Shown one piece after another: positions 21,553-35,500 of a DNA stretch of 64,000 bases. This DNA is from Manduca sexta. Taxonomy: Eukaryota > Arthropoda > Insecta > Lepidoptera > Sphingidae. The DNA lies in assembly GCF_014839805.1 (NCBI RefSeq), contig NC_051117.1, positions 6,448,001 through 6,512,000 of the forward strand, written 5' to 3'. The first letter of the stretch is position 1, and each line of letters opens with the position of its first letter. The notes beneath the pieces are model-generated. The model worked only from the letters and a program-made list of their open reading frames with translations. It did no database searches and was not told where the DNA came from. The position numbers were made by a program, and so were the translations under genes.

Positions 21553-23499
21553 GAATACATTCCTTTGTTTCGTATCCGTGAAAACATATAAATGGCTTTC
21601 TAGTTTTACTTCATTAACATATTTGCAGTAACTGTTCCTTTTCCTAATAACAAATAAATACTTTTATAAATTATTATTAATAAATTCTTTTCAAAATAAA
21701 TGTTATATGTATTATTAAAAACCATTGAATCGTTTGGTGTATTTTTTATACTTTAAACTAAAAACATTTAAAATAAAACAACCATATAAATATGAGACAT
21801 AGCGTTTTTATTTAATATATCAATAATATTTTAATTATAATCGATAGAATATCAGCAATAATACAAATACAACGTGAAACAATCGAAATAGCAACATAAT
21901 GACCACGTTTAAACTTAATACGACAGCTCGGCGACTGACCCTTAGCACGTACCTTACTTAAGCACACGTAGTTAGAAAATTAACTATATTTATAAATTGT
22001 TACAAGCGATGTACCCCTAGAGTATGGGATTTCTACAACCAACTCGATACCCTAAACAGACGACATAAAGTCGAATTTGAAATGGAATCTAACGATTATT
22101 GTTCCTAGGACACTGATATCGATTAAAATATTAAAACATAGGGGTTCTAATTTGCACGTTAAAATCACGTGCAATAGATACGAATTCGCTTACATACTTA
22201 TTTACTATTGATCGAATGCTATCAAAATCTAATCAGTGTTCACTTATCCCTACATTTGCTATAATAGTTAACTTGAAACTCACGGCAGGGGTACATGCTG
22301 ATATGAGCAAAATTGCTTTAGCAGCTAACGCAGTGTATTTCGTTAAGCATGTATTACTAAATTTTTCACAATTTCCATCAGTCTCAACCCATCAATTTTC
22401 CCTTCATCCAGGAGGCTCTCCTTGGAAAATATCATTTTCCTTTAATTCCTAGTCCCTCTCATAATCCTTCCTACCAAACATCCAAAAGATAAATTAGAAA
22501 TAGTTTAAGTCAGATCTTATTATATTGAGAATTTCTACTGTTTTTAATAAATCAATTTACAAATTCTGGCCACGCAAATTCTTCTCATTCCCTCACAAGT
22601 AACGATTATTTGAGAGCAATCTCTGATCATCTAACACATCTACGACCATTTAAAGTAACGAAATAACTTTTATTAACAATATACAAAAAACAACTAAAAA
22701 CGTACAAAAACCACCTTAATTCCTCATACGTTACCTTTCATAAATAGCGCAAAGAATGAACATAGCCCCATCTTGAATGCAAGAAAGTTTGAAATGTTAT
22801 TCGCATATCAAAATTATACCCAACTACTTACATCGTAATTATAAAACACTCTAGTGTGTCGAAGCAGACCTGAGCTAAGCTATCTAAAAGTTCGAAGGAC
22901 AATGGACCTCGTCTTCAGACGTCAGTACAAAATCTTTACCAAAATACAATCCAAAAATTGAAAATATGCGCCCGAGAGACAACATATTAAGAGACAATCA
23001 GATCCGATTTAGAAATGTCAAGGTTGACGCAATTCCAGGTACGTATGAAATGACTGGATCAGTACTTTTCAGACTAGTTTCAATAGTAATAGTGTCAGTT
23101 CTAGAATGATCTAGACGGAGAAACAGCACAATGATCAATAGTGCAAAATTCTACATTATAAATCCAATTCTCATGAGGAATTCCTAGTTAATGGACATCG
23201 ATTATGAAACTCCTAAGATTCTCTAATATTGATGTTAATTTGGCAACATTTGCCAGAAGACAGTTTCAGTTATGTCGAGTTTATTCATTCAATTTTCAAA
23301 ACCACGAAGATATTTTTGACGTTAAAGCCTAAAGATCAGTTATCTATTTTAATCTTAACATACATTAGTTAACTATAGGACGCGTTTATCTAAGTAACAA
23401 CTGTCAAATTAGCGTACAGTGCATGGTTTGCCAAAGCCTTTGTAGCTTCAAAAGATCTTAAGGAATAGGACAAAAATGTAATTTTAAACATTTTTTTAT

Positions 23500-23560
23500 T
23501 TATTTCTTCGCAGCATCTTCTAGACTAGTGTGTGGTGACTTCGCAATCATTGTCAGAGAT
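23500..23560 (-). CDS. Ank2: Ankyrin terminal coding exon and stop
   Basis: Acceptor CCTTTCAG just above 23560; in the phase-2 frame set by the previous exon it reads [19 protein letters not shown] and TAA at 23500-23502. Only this frame is open to a sensible end, which closes the 38-exon chain. Confidence 0.75.
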
Positions 23561-26500
23561 CTGAAAGGACCGAAAAGTAGTAATGTATCCAAAATCTTAG
23601 TTAATTATTTTGCTTTAAAAGTCCTGGTAAAAGAATATTTTAAAGAAATAGTACATAAAGAAAATATAGAAAAAAATACTGCTAACAAAGAAATTTCAGA
23701 ATAGTTTTACCAGAATTTTTACTAAGAAATAACAAAGTTATTAGTCACTCAACAAGCTATATATTTGCTCAATATATTTATCAAAACAGCAACAATCCAC
23801 ACTTTATATAAAACACAAATAAATAATAAAATCGATCAAGCTAAATCGTGATGTCGGCTAAATATATATAAATGCTGTTCATGATATAGAAGCAAAATAT
23901 TACGAGAAAGTAGTACAATAAAAACGTATGTACCTATTTGTTGAGCTTATCTTGTGAGTGACTTAAGCAATAGCAGCTGTAACGATAATATTGAATTTTT
24001 TAGTTGGCACGTTTTTATTTCAAGTTATTACAATTGTGAAACTAAACAAAAGGGGGGCTGCAGTACTGAATTTAAAAGTGATAATAAGAAGCAGAATTTG
24101 GCTGAGTGGTGTTGTGAATCAAGCTTGTAACATGAACTTATTAGATGAGATATAATTTGCAAATGATTTTAAATGATGGCTCGCTATAAAAAGCATTAAA
24201 ACAATTTAAACAGAAATAAATGAAATATAAATTAGGATTAATGCCAAAACTAATAAACGTGTAACAGCAAGAGAATGATGAATATGTTTTTATTGAAGAT
24301 GTGACAAAATATAATTGCAAAACAATGCTTAAAGCCTTTGATCTATATGTGAATTTATTTGAGATATTCTATATCAATGATGAAATTTTATTTTCCTCTT
24401 TATTAATTTGGATATCAATAAACGTGGCAAAGCAAATGCCACCATAGGCTTATGTGACCTATTTATTTGTAATTATGGTTTTTTAGCTATGAAAAATGCA
24501 TTTAAAGCTATAAGGTTAGCAGTTGTTTACCTTCTCTGCGCGGGTATAGGTGGTGACGGTTGCGTTGCAGGTGGCAGGGATGCTGGGCAGCTGCCAGACA
24601 GATGTTGGGGCTCGGCTTCTTCTTCTCGTCTTTCACCTAGACCAGATAGTTGAGGGAAATTATTTTATCAGAGTTCCGTTTTAGTGATGGAAGAGTAATT
24701 CTGTTTTAAATATAATGAGAATTGCATCTGGTCGATGTAAATTTGATTAACAATGGTCATAAATAACATGAACATTTGGAATTTTAGGCTTAAATACACA
24801 ATGATACTTTATTGATTTAACTCTTATGCATTTAAAGCAATACACTCGTGTTACAAAAAAAAGGCTTTTCAATAAACTGAAATTTATTTATGAAACCATC
24901 TTTACCTCTGACAATAGGAGTGTCTCCGATGTAGAAGGTAGCCGCTGGTGCTTCAACGGTGGCCTCCCTGACCGAGCCGTCTCCGCTCACGGCGCTTAGC
25001 GTGTCGGTGCTGTCGAACATAATGGTTCGCTCCTTTGCTTTAGGTATCTTGCCGTCAAGTTCCTGCAAAAGAAAGAGATAAGTCGGCAATGTGGTAGTGT
25101 CATTTAAAATTTCAAAGACTAGAATTCAAGAATGCCTTTTTGTTCAAATTAGCTTAAAGAATCTATCGTTACAAAATTTGTGAATTATAATCATTTACGA
25201 TTTCATTAGTCAGAAAAAATCCAAATTGAAAATAGAAACTTATTAAAACTTCTATCCAAAGCGATCTTTACATTAATGTTAAGGTAAAAAGTCCACTTAC
25301 CAATCGTTCTGTATCTGAATCCGGTTCGTGTACTTCGTAATTGGAGCACTGTTCGCTCGTCGACTGGTGTTCCAAGCTCTCCATCTGCACCGCCGTGATG
25401 GGGTCCAGGGTGTCGAGGGAGGACACCATAGTGTTCGACCCTGCAGGGCGTACCGCTGTTATCTTTCTGATTAGTATCAAGCTGATGTGAGCTAGCTATG
25501 GTAAGCGGGATGAGAGCGAAGCCTCTGCAATGAGCCAATTGTTTAGATATGCCATAGTCAAAATTAGTTATAAGGTTGCTCATACCAATACTGTTACGAG
25601 AAATTCATATAATTACAAATAAAATACTTTAAAATTTGTCTTAAGGACATTTGAAGTTTTTAAAGTATAATTATGGCATATCCAAATATTTTTGGGATTA
25701 CATTTATAACACGGGCAGATTAAATATGATTCTCATGCTAATACTTTATGATTTTAGGTTATGTAAGCATAGGTCATGATTGTCCAATATACAGTTATTT
25801 GTTAGTAAAAGGTAAATAAATATGGTTATTGGAGATGCTTTCAGACTACACAATTAATGCCTAAATATATAGCATACGAATAGCTGAATATTACAATTGC
25901 TTTCGCTTTTAGCTATGGTTGATTACTCGAAGGCAAGATGGCAATAACTAAGCAATTTGTGTCACGACGGTATTGCTTGCCCCACACGCCACCAATTCTC
26001 TATAGGCTGAATCTTGCCCTACCAGCTTGAGATATCACATGCCACATAGATAATGTGCAATATTTTATAGCAAAAGAGAATAGCGTAGTCTGAACGCACC
26101 TCAACGTGTAAGTTTTAGAAATAACAAGGGAATCATTGAGGATACATTCAATAAGCATGATTTATGAAATTGCCAATTCAATACCCAGATCCAAGAACGA
26201 TGTGTACTCGAAGTCTTCTTGTAATTTAAATATGCATGATTTAGTATAATTGTATAAAGTATTTGTTTAATCTGTTAAATGTGTCATTTGTATCATGATT
26301 TTATAATTGTTTTTACAGGTTATAATTTATTTTGTAACATACTGCTTTTTTGTACCGTCGTTAAGAGTCTCCAGTGGGCTTTAACATTGACATTACGGTA
26401 TTTTGAAATAAAATCAAAGCTACGCAAGGATATTGAATTTTAATTCGTTGCGTTTACAATTGGATTACACACGTGGTATTGGGACGGTCCCCAAATCCGC

Positions 26501-29500
26501 AAATACCGGTGTATTTGCGGTGTGAATGCTTGTAATAAGTAATCTTTTATAATGACATCAATTACTCGCTTTAATTTTCCAATTATCACGTAAAATAAAA
26601 CAGCAATAAAACGAAGACCGGCGTCATCGTGTCCACACTCTATCCTAAACCCGACTTGACCTACAATCCAGGTTGAATGGGGTCACTTCTCACTTCTCAC
26701 TTCTTACTGGAGACTCATAAGACGAGAATTAAATATAATTAAAATTATTCTAATCTGTATTTCGTATATAAAACTTACACGTTATTACAACTAAATAGAA
26801 TGCAAATTTGAACACTTACCACCAGAGGTGAGGCTGCCTGTCATCGGAGTGTCGATCTCGTAGTTGTAAGTTGCTCTTGTTGCGTTGGAGCTGGTTGCTT
26901 CTAAGCTGTCGGTGCTGCCCAGCATCACGTCAGCTCGCGCGCCCCTATAAGAGATGGTTTGAATGCATCGTTATGGGACACAGTTTTTAAAACATTCCAA
27001 TCCGCAACATTGTGATAGAGTTATTTATAAATATGGTTACTGGTAATGGTTGAATTATAATTTCCAGATTACAAGTATTCTAGTTCCTACTTTATATCAA
27101 CTAATTGTCCAAATTTGAATACCAATAAATCAAAAAAAAAAATCGTAGCTTGAAATACTTCACATATTATTAAGAATAGGGTTTTATTATATAACATACC
27201 TGCTAAAACTCCCCGAAGAGCTCAACTCCTCGTCCTGTCCGCTCCACGACCCACTAGCGGGATCTGTAAACAGTTTGCTCGAAGAGTGCACGCTGTGAGC
27301 TATCGACCTCCCGGAGGAGGGCGACAGCTCACGCACCAAGCTACCCTCCCGCGAGAACTCTAGATCTTCAGGCTTTTCTGTCATTATTATCGTGTGTTTT
27401 GTAACCGTCACAACTTCGCCATCTGAAGTGTGTTTCTCCATCACAGTCATCAAACTGTCCATCTCCGAGGGTTGGGATGTTATCGATGATGACATTTCGG
27501 AGCCATAAGACATCGCGCTTTCTTCCAGTTGTCTTGGTCTAGCTGGAATGTCCATTGCGCTCGCTGGTGCGTCATCTGTACTTGTTACAGTCTCTGACAC
27601 TTTCTTCCCATCTACAAATTTCTGCTGGATCACTGTAGTGGTTCTTACTACCTCAATCACTCCACCGTCGGTAAATGTTCGTGTCACTGGTTGTGACGTC
27701 TTTGATTTTTCTTCTTGATCGAGAAGTTTCATCATTTCTTCACAGTCTCCTGGTATAGATTCCGCGGAGCCGTCGCTCGGTGCCGAAGCGCATATAAAGG
27801 ATGACGATTTCTTACACTCCTCGGTCACTTCAGTGGGTTTAGGCGAAGATGTTTCTGCCTCCGGCTCGGGTTCAGGTACAAAGAATGCACCTCTCTCATC
27901 AAACTTCTTAACAGTTACAACTTTAGGCACCACCTGCTCCTGCAATTTGGCTTCTAAAGCCATTTGCTGATCGATGAGTTTCCTAATCGCTGCTGAATCG
28001 GTCAGCATTTTCTGTGATGGACTCCCGTGACTGCTTGGTTTTTGAGATGGGCTTCCTCCCTTCTGAGATGGACTCCCACTCTTTTGGCCTGGACTACCTC
28101 CTTTTAGAGGAGGGCTGCTTTCCGAGCTACCACTATAACTACGTTTCTCTCGTTCTAAAAAGCTGCCACTAACTTCTTTAGGATCAGCTAATAGTAAAGC
28201 TTCTTTTTGTTTGGCAAGTATTTCGGCCTTCAAAGCCTCTAGGCAAGCCGACTCGAGACCTTCAAACTCTTTTAAGCTCGAAATTGATATGTCGTCTCCC
28301 TGACTCCGGCTTAAAATATAACGCCTCGGCAATGAACCGTTCAAGGAGTCTTGTGATGAAGATGAATGTTGTTGATATTGTTCCATTAGAGCTCTTTCGA
28401 GATTTTCAAATTCTTGCAAAGAGCTAATAGAGATATCATCATTTTCACCCCTTACTCTAAATCTAATACGGGACGCCATTTCTGATTCCGATAGGCTGCC
28501 GTATGAGTTTCTAAAACTACCAAAGCTTCCGATAGACTCTTTCTGAGAACTTAAGCTACCGATACGGCTCGCATCAAAATCAGTCATTTCTTCTTCCTTG
28601 ATGTCCTCTAGAGGTACTCTTTCATAATCGTAGCGAGGATCACCTTCAAATCTCATTTGAATCCAGCGTTTGCCTGCTTCAATTTCAGCAAGCTCTTGAG
28701 CTTGTAACCGTTTTTGTTCTATTTCAAATTGAAGCATTTCTTCGTCTGATAACGAACCAGACGTACTGCTGGTGCTTTCTTGTTTCTTTGACGCTTTAGA
28801 TAAGTATTCTTCTACTTCTGTGTCATGCTTTTTAATATATTTCGTTGATTGAATTTGCATACTTTTGCCTTCGGTGTCAGTTTCTTGTGCTTCCTTAGCT
28901 ACTTCTTCAATTACAACGAAATCATCCATTTCACTTGGTTTATCAACCATTTCAAATTCATCACTGGTAGGCGATTCTTGTTCTTTTTCATAAGTTTGCA
29001 AAGATTTTTCTTCAGTAGTTACTACGAGTTCCGACTTGCTAATTTCAGTAACTAAGTCGGACTTTAATTCGGGTGTTTCTGATATGTCATACATATCATC
29101 TAAAATATATTCTCGACCGTTATCAGTTGATATAGAACTCTGACTTGGTGCGGATAGTGGAGTTTGTGGAGTTTCGTGTGTTTTTAGACTGGACATTGAA
29201 CTTTGCTTGCTTTCTAGGTCTGATTCAGGTGTCTTTACCCCCGATTTTTCAACTTTGGTCTTGGGCACGGATGAATCACTTTTTGATTTCAAAATCTCTT
29301 CGTATTGTTTAGATCCTACAGGTATAATATCGTCCTCAATGTCAACGAATTCCCTTTGACTTGGTGGAACTTCTGTCTTGGGGAAAGGTATAACAGCCAC
29401 TTCTTGGATTACCTTTTTTTGGCATTCCTCTATAATTTCTGTCACTTTATCTGTTGGTGCACTTTCTACAGTATGTATAGTTTTCTTCGTTATAACGGCA

Positions 29501-32500
29501 TCATCTGATTTCTTGCTTGTGCAAGTTATACTACCATGCTTTGTTATTTCTTCATATTCAGAAGAACCGACTGGAATTATTTCACTTTCGACATCAACAA
29601 ATTCTCTTTGGACCTTTTCAATTTTTGTAACACTGAAAGGTATAGCTTCATCTTTAAGAGAAGTTACTTTACTAACCTGTTCTTTCACTTCGTCAAGATC
29701 TAATTCAGATTGAGATTGTGATGACGGCATATCAAGTTTTGAAATAGATGACGACAGAATTTCATCTGTTTTAAATTGACTTGATATCGTAGTATCGGAG
29801 CCTTCTTTATCTTTTGAAGAGTCATCATCAATCTCAATGCTCTCAGAGGTGCTTTCAAGAGGAAAATGTTCTGGTATTAAATCTTTAGGCTGGAATCGCA
29901 TTTCGTGCGAGCGTTTCATCTTTCCTATTGGTTCTAGTACATCAATTTTACCTTCTTCTTCGTCACCAGAAACATCTTCGTCACTTGCGTCCTTCAATTT
30001 AGGCGTGTGGTCCTTATCACCTTCATGGAGAAATTGTTCTACATACGTGCTACTTTCCATTAACTCTTCTTTTAATTCATTTGCTGATGGAACTAGAGTT
30101 TCCGACGCATCTGATATATCTATGCTAGCAACATGGCTTGAACCATCTGAGTCTAAACTCTTCATGCTATCTCTTGAGGCAAGTGAGCTACCGGCCGTGT
30201 AATAATCTTTAGAAGTTCTTAAGGATTGCGATGATACGTCATGACTAGTTAAGGCTGTGTCAAATTCAGTTCCACTCTGAGCAGTCATCATAACTTCAAT
30301 GTCAGAAGACAATGGCCTGCCTTCAGAATGCTCAAAACTATGATAGTGACTTTCACCAGAGCTAGACCAACCTTCGATTTCCGATGCCGATCTACGCTCT
30401 ACGATACCTAGTTTAGATTTGATATGTTTTTGTACACGTAGTTTTACTTCGGGACTATCTTTTGAGGAACTATCTCGATCTGAAAGTACAATTTCACTTT
30501 CAGTCTCTAATATTGAATGAGGACCACTGTCTGAAGATCTGATAGAAATATCAGCTGCGTCTAGTGGTGGGCTTGACTCCTTGACTTGAACTGTATCTTT
30601 GTCGTCGTCAGATGTTGTTACTTCTTCCTGAGAACTAACTTTTTGTGAACTAGTATCAGATATCTGACTGTCTAATAGTTTTTCATCCTTATCAGTCAGT
30701 GTAAGCGTTTTGTCAACTTCCTTATGATCATCGTGTTGTGGTTCTTCTGTAATAACCTCAGGTCTATCAGGGCTGATTAATAATTTGAATTGAAATTCTG
30801 AAGGAGATTGTTTGTATTTGATACTTCCGTCACTTTTTTCACTGATTATTTCAACTTGTGCTGCTTCAAGAGACTGTTTGACTTCATCAATAGTTTTTTC
30901 CAAAACTGACAAGTCAGCAAGTGGCTGAGCAGACATTAGCGAATCGAAATCTACTCGTTCTGATTCGAGTTTCGTTATATGAAACTCGGCAGAAGAGAAA
31001 TCTGTATCGTATCCGCTACTGCAAATATCTTCAAGACTCTTTTCTTTAAATAGTTTTATTTCGTCTTTTTTATGATCGGTTCCAGTCAAATACGCTGAAT
31101 CAGCTTCTGTAGAAAATTCAGACGGCTGTAAAGTTTCAGCGCTTACTGTGGAATCCATAGATTTTTGCAATATTTCTCCTTCATGAGATTCTAAAGATTT
31201 GATCATGCATTCAGTATCGGCACTCTCACCAGATTTTATCATGATGTCTTTGGAAGTTGTACTCACTTCTTCGGATATTTCAAATGTTATTGGTGACATG
31301 TCAGTTTTGGAAGGAGTCTTAGTGGTTTCAGGCCTTGTTTCTATAACAGTTCTTATTTCTACATCAGTTTCCCCTTCAGTCTCTTTTGATATTGTACTGG
31401 ACGTTTCGAAAGTTGTATCAGTTTTTGGTGGTTTCGGTGAATCATCAGCAACTTCAAAAGAATCTGCTTTTTGGATAGATACCTCCCAAACTTGGTCTTG
31501 TATTTGTTGTTGTGGTAATTTTATTGGCGACTTAGTAGGCTTTTCTCTCTTAGGAGTCTCTCCTGTTCTATCGTCATGCGGCAGCTCAGGAGCCATTTCA
31601 GACTCCGAATGGGTATCCTGACTTCCTGTGCGACTAAACGTACTTTTAACTGGTGATGTAGATACTTTTATCTCTTTGATGAAGTCGACTTCATAGACTT
31701 CATCATCTTTTTTGAATGATTTTGATTTGCTTTTCGGACTCGTTTCAGAAGAATCACGTTTTTCTGTTGGTTCACTCTTAAAACTGGGGGCATGTGATGC
31801 ATCGGAGCTTAAATCGTCGTGTTCTTTACTTTCAATAATTGATTCTTCTTTATGATGCTCAACAGTAGAGCTAATTACTTTTCCTTTTGCCGTAACTTCT
31901 ACACTTGATACAACTTCGTCTTTTTCGACTATTTTTAATGCGGAGTCTACAAACGCCACTTTAGTTTTTCCATCTTCATCCTCGACAATGTCTTCTAATT
32001 CTCCTGGTTCAGTAAAATATTCCTTACCCCATTGCTCATGAGACATGTCACGTTCGGATATTTTAAGCTCATGCTTCTTCTTTACAGTTTCATCTTTTAA
32101 TGCAGTCATTTTTTCTTCCGATTTTGTTTGTCTACCTGTATAGAGACCTTGCTCTGTGAATTCTCTTTCAACTTTTATTATATCTGCATCATCTGTGCTT
32201 TTGAATACGGTTTTTGTTTCAATGTCTGATCTTTTCGCTGTGGCTTCTTGTGCCTTTTCTAATTTCTTTTGTAAAGTCTCTGTTTGGTCTCCGTCCCTTC
32301 GAACTGTAGTCTTTTCTTTCATTTCATGTTCCTGACCTCGTAACTCATGAGTTGTTTCTGTTTTTATCACAAGTGAATCATCATCGGAAGATGAAACTTG
32401 CTTGGTTTCAGAGAAGAACTCCTGGCCTGAGATTTTCCTAGTCTCAGTTTCTTTATGTGATAGAATAGTACTAAAATCATCAGTAGTACCAAACTTGGCA

Positions 32501-35500
32501 ACCATATCCGACATGACTGCTTGAGGATCAATGGATTGGAATTTTAATTCTCCACCTTCATAGGTTTTATGTACTGATGATGAAGAAGTTGAGGTTTCAA
32601 TTCTAGACTCAGAGAAAAATGTGTCTGTTGAGGTAGATTTTTGCATTTCTTCCATTTTTACGGCAAGTTGTTCCTTTTTGATTTGATCAATAACATCTAT
32701 ACTCTTTTCGATAGTTCTATCAACAAGTTCTATGGCACCACTAGTGATCGTAGGCTGGTCGACATTCACAAAGGTCAAATTGTCAGCCACATGTTTGACA
32801 GGAGACTTTGGTCTTGCTGCTTCAGTGAGCGCTTTAGATGCTTCCAGCAGTACCTCTGAAAGTAAAAATAACCATCAGGTCAATATTTAACTGCATAGAT
32901 CACACGAATACGTGAACAACTGTTAAATGTGCGATTTGTACAATTTGAACATGTGACTTTTCGAAGCTATATAACATTTGGAAATGTAAAGAAAAACTAT
33001 TTAATGTACAAACACCTGTTTTCTAAAATGTCCAAGAAATCTGATTTTAGGGCCGTAAAGCTTCTAAAGCATGAGTGTTTTGTACAAGAATGTGATGAAG
33101 ATACCTGTAAATACACGATAGCGACGGAAGCTTGTATGATGGCAAAATGTCGAAAATAAAAGAAGACTCTGAATCAAAGCGAAACTGTACTCAAAAGTGG
33201 ATGAAATAGATGAAATCGGCGAATTAATTCCAAGGAAAAATAATCTTTCTTCCAAGATAAATAAGCAAGAATAATAAGTAATGTAATGAAACTTGGGTTC
33301 GGCTTGTGGGTCCACTTACCTATACGCAACGTAAGGGCTCCGCAAGAAAGAAAGTAAAATTTACTGTGCTGAATATTGGCTTGTGACGGTTGCAAACAAA
33401 TCACGACACTTTGTTTCCTCACTTGTCAACTTTAAGTCTTTAACATTAACATTATGTGTTAGTGCATTCACATATAGATTCATTATTTAAAGTGCTAGAC
33501 AATTAAATTATACATTGACCTCGTTACCAAACAGCTTTCGAAAACATAACCAATTCACATTTCTGGGAACAAAGTCTTTGATGAATATTCGTGTTGTCAA
33601 ATTACAAAATATACATGCGAAAATTGGCGTTGAAATAAACAGTGTGGCAAACAAGGCTATCTAATGGTCTTTACTGCTAAAAATCAAGAGTAAAGTTTCG
33701 CTATGACTCTACTTTTGCCACTACCTTACTGCAATAAGCTTGCAATAATTCTCGTTCGTTTGGGACGTTCCGGGTAGGAATTTTAAGCCTTAACTCCAAT
33801 TTGTTTTTGGGGCAATTATTGTAATTTGTACTGACCGCTTTGGTGAGCTTCTGTTTCGCTCAACACGCTGTCGCCAGCGGAAGAAGCCCGCGGCGAGTGG
33901 CGACTTGCGTCCAGGAAGGATGAATCGGAGCCTAGTGGGAAATGCATGCAAAGTTATAACTTATTGACGTATACAAATCGCCATTCTTATAATCGATTGG
34001 TATTTTAAACTTTCATCGTAATAGATTTTAGACTAAATTTGTAAAAAAATTGCTGTAACTTTACACACATACACCAATATTGCATAAGGGCGTGCAATCT
34101 AGCTAGGTTTCCAGACTTTACTGGGATTAAAGTGACTTAACTGTCTGCTATAGATTTTTTAATTTAAGTTGACATACACATGTGACTGCAGTTTCCAATA
34201 AAGGGGGGCAAATCGCAATCTGACGTGTTCGTATTATTAGTTGCTAAAAGTGAATATTTTAGTGACGTATAATAAACTTTTTATGGAATGGGTCGATCAG
34301 GTGCCGATGCAAATGATGTGCATTTGCAAAAACGCTAGGTTCAGCGCGATTAATATGATCTTGTCGTGGTAAATACTTATAATACGACGTTACGTGCGAT
34401 GATGATTTAACACTTTAATTGCCATATCTAGAATGTTTTAATATGTTGGTTTTATTTAAATATATCAATGGCAATAGGGTAAATAGTGAAAATAAGTTTT
34501 GTTAAAATTTTCTAGCGTGATTTAGATTAATGAAGTAATAACATATTTAACATGAATATTGACATAAAAACCTAAAGATTTTAATTAAATACAAATTGTC
34601 TTTAAAAATATATATTTCTCCCGTTCTAAACGATTAAGGCTCATATAAGTTTTGATGTCACAAAAAACAATAAAAAAATATTATACACATTTTACTGTCG
34701 CCATGGCAATTAATGTGTTATATTTTGATGTTTATGGAATTCTATTGTTTTGTGTATTTATAACACTTACCTCGCAACTGAAGTCCACCGGTCTGCTTCT
34801 CTGTGCCATCTTCTGTCTTGGCTTTATCCTTCAGAATGAGGTCTACAGGGGACGGTGGCGGTGTCTTAGAGAATTTCGATGCAAGATCTGAATGAATTCA
34901 TGAAGGGCTTAGCTCAGGGACCAATAAATTAGCTTGTTTAGCATATAATTAGCGCAATAGTAGGAGAATAGCTTAGTAAATCTATTTATACAGTAAAAAA
35001 CATAAGAAAAGGGGATGTAAATAAAGCATTGTAAATCCTTTATTCATTATGTTTGTACAAATTATATTATACAAGATGTAAGCATGCTATACTTTATTTT
35101 TGTTTAGTATTAGGAACCACTAACTTACCATGAGTAACATGACTAGAGTCAATCCTAATAAGTGCTCCTTGAGATATATCTTCCAGAAGATTCGAACATC
35201 TTCGGTTAAGTTCTTTCATATCCGGTACTTCGTCTTCTGCTTCTTTTTGGATTGCAACAGCTTCTTCCGATAGTTCGGTAGATTTTTCATCTATTTTAGT
35301 AACAGCTTCTGCAGGTTTTTCCGCTACTTTTAGTTCTACAACCGCTTTTTCTACGATTTCCACAGGTTTTGCAGTGACTTCCGTTGTTTTTTCGGATTTA
35401 TCTTCTGTTGTAACTACTTTTATATCCTTTACAATGGTTTCGAATACTCGAGTTTCTATTGTTTCCGATACTGGTTCCATAGTTCCGTTTATTTCACCTT

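Larger units (their letters stand above)
19793..23499. other. Convergent intergenic region with 3' UTRs of both giant genes
   Basis: The SEA/EGF gene ends at 19792 (+) and the ankyrin coding sequence ends at 23500 (-). An ATTAAA at 19897-19902 is a possible poly(A) signal for the plus-strand gene. On the minus strand AATAAA occurs (as plus-strand tttatt) at about 22668-22673, so a long ankyrin 3' UTR is possible. The region is AT-rich and holds a foldback MITE and a tRNA-derived SINE. I see no other gene. Confidence 0.5.

Noticed and set aside
27187..32790. Several plus-strand open frames of 67-140 residues opposite the giant ankyrin exon (for example 29378-29713, 29837-30202, 31199-31621)
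   Set aside because: They are antisense shadows of a Ser/Glu-rich coding exon, with Phe/Ser-rich composition and no splice or start context.
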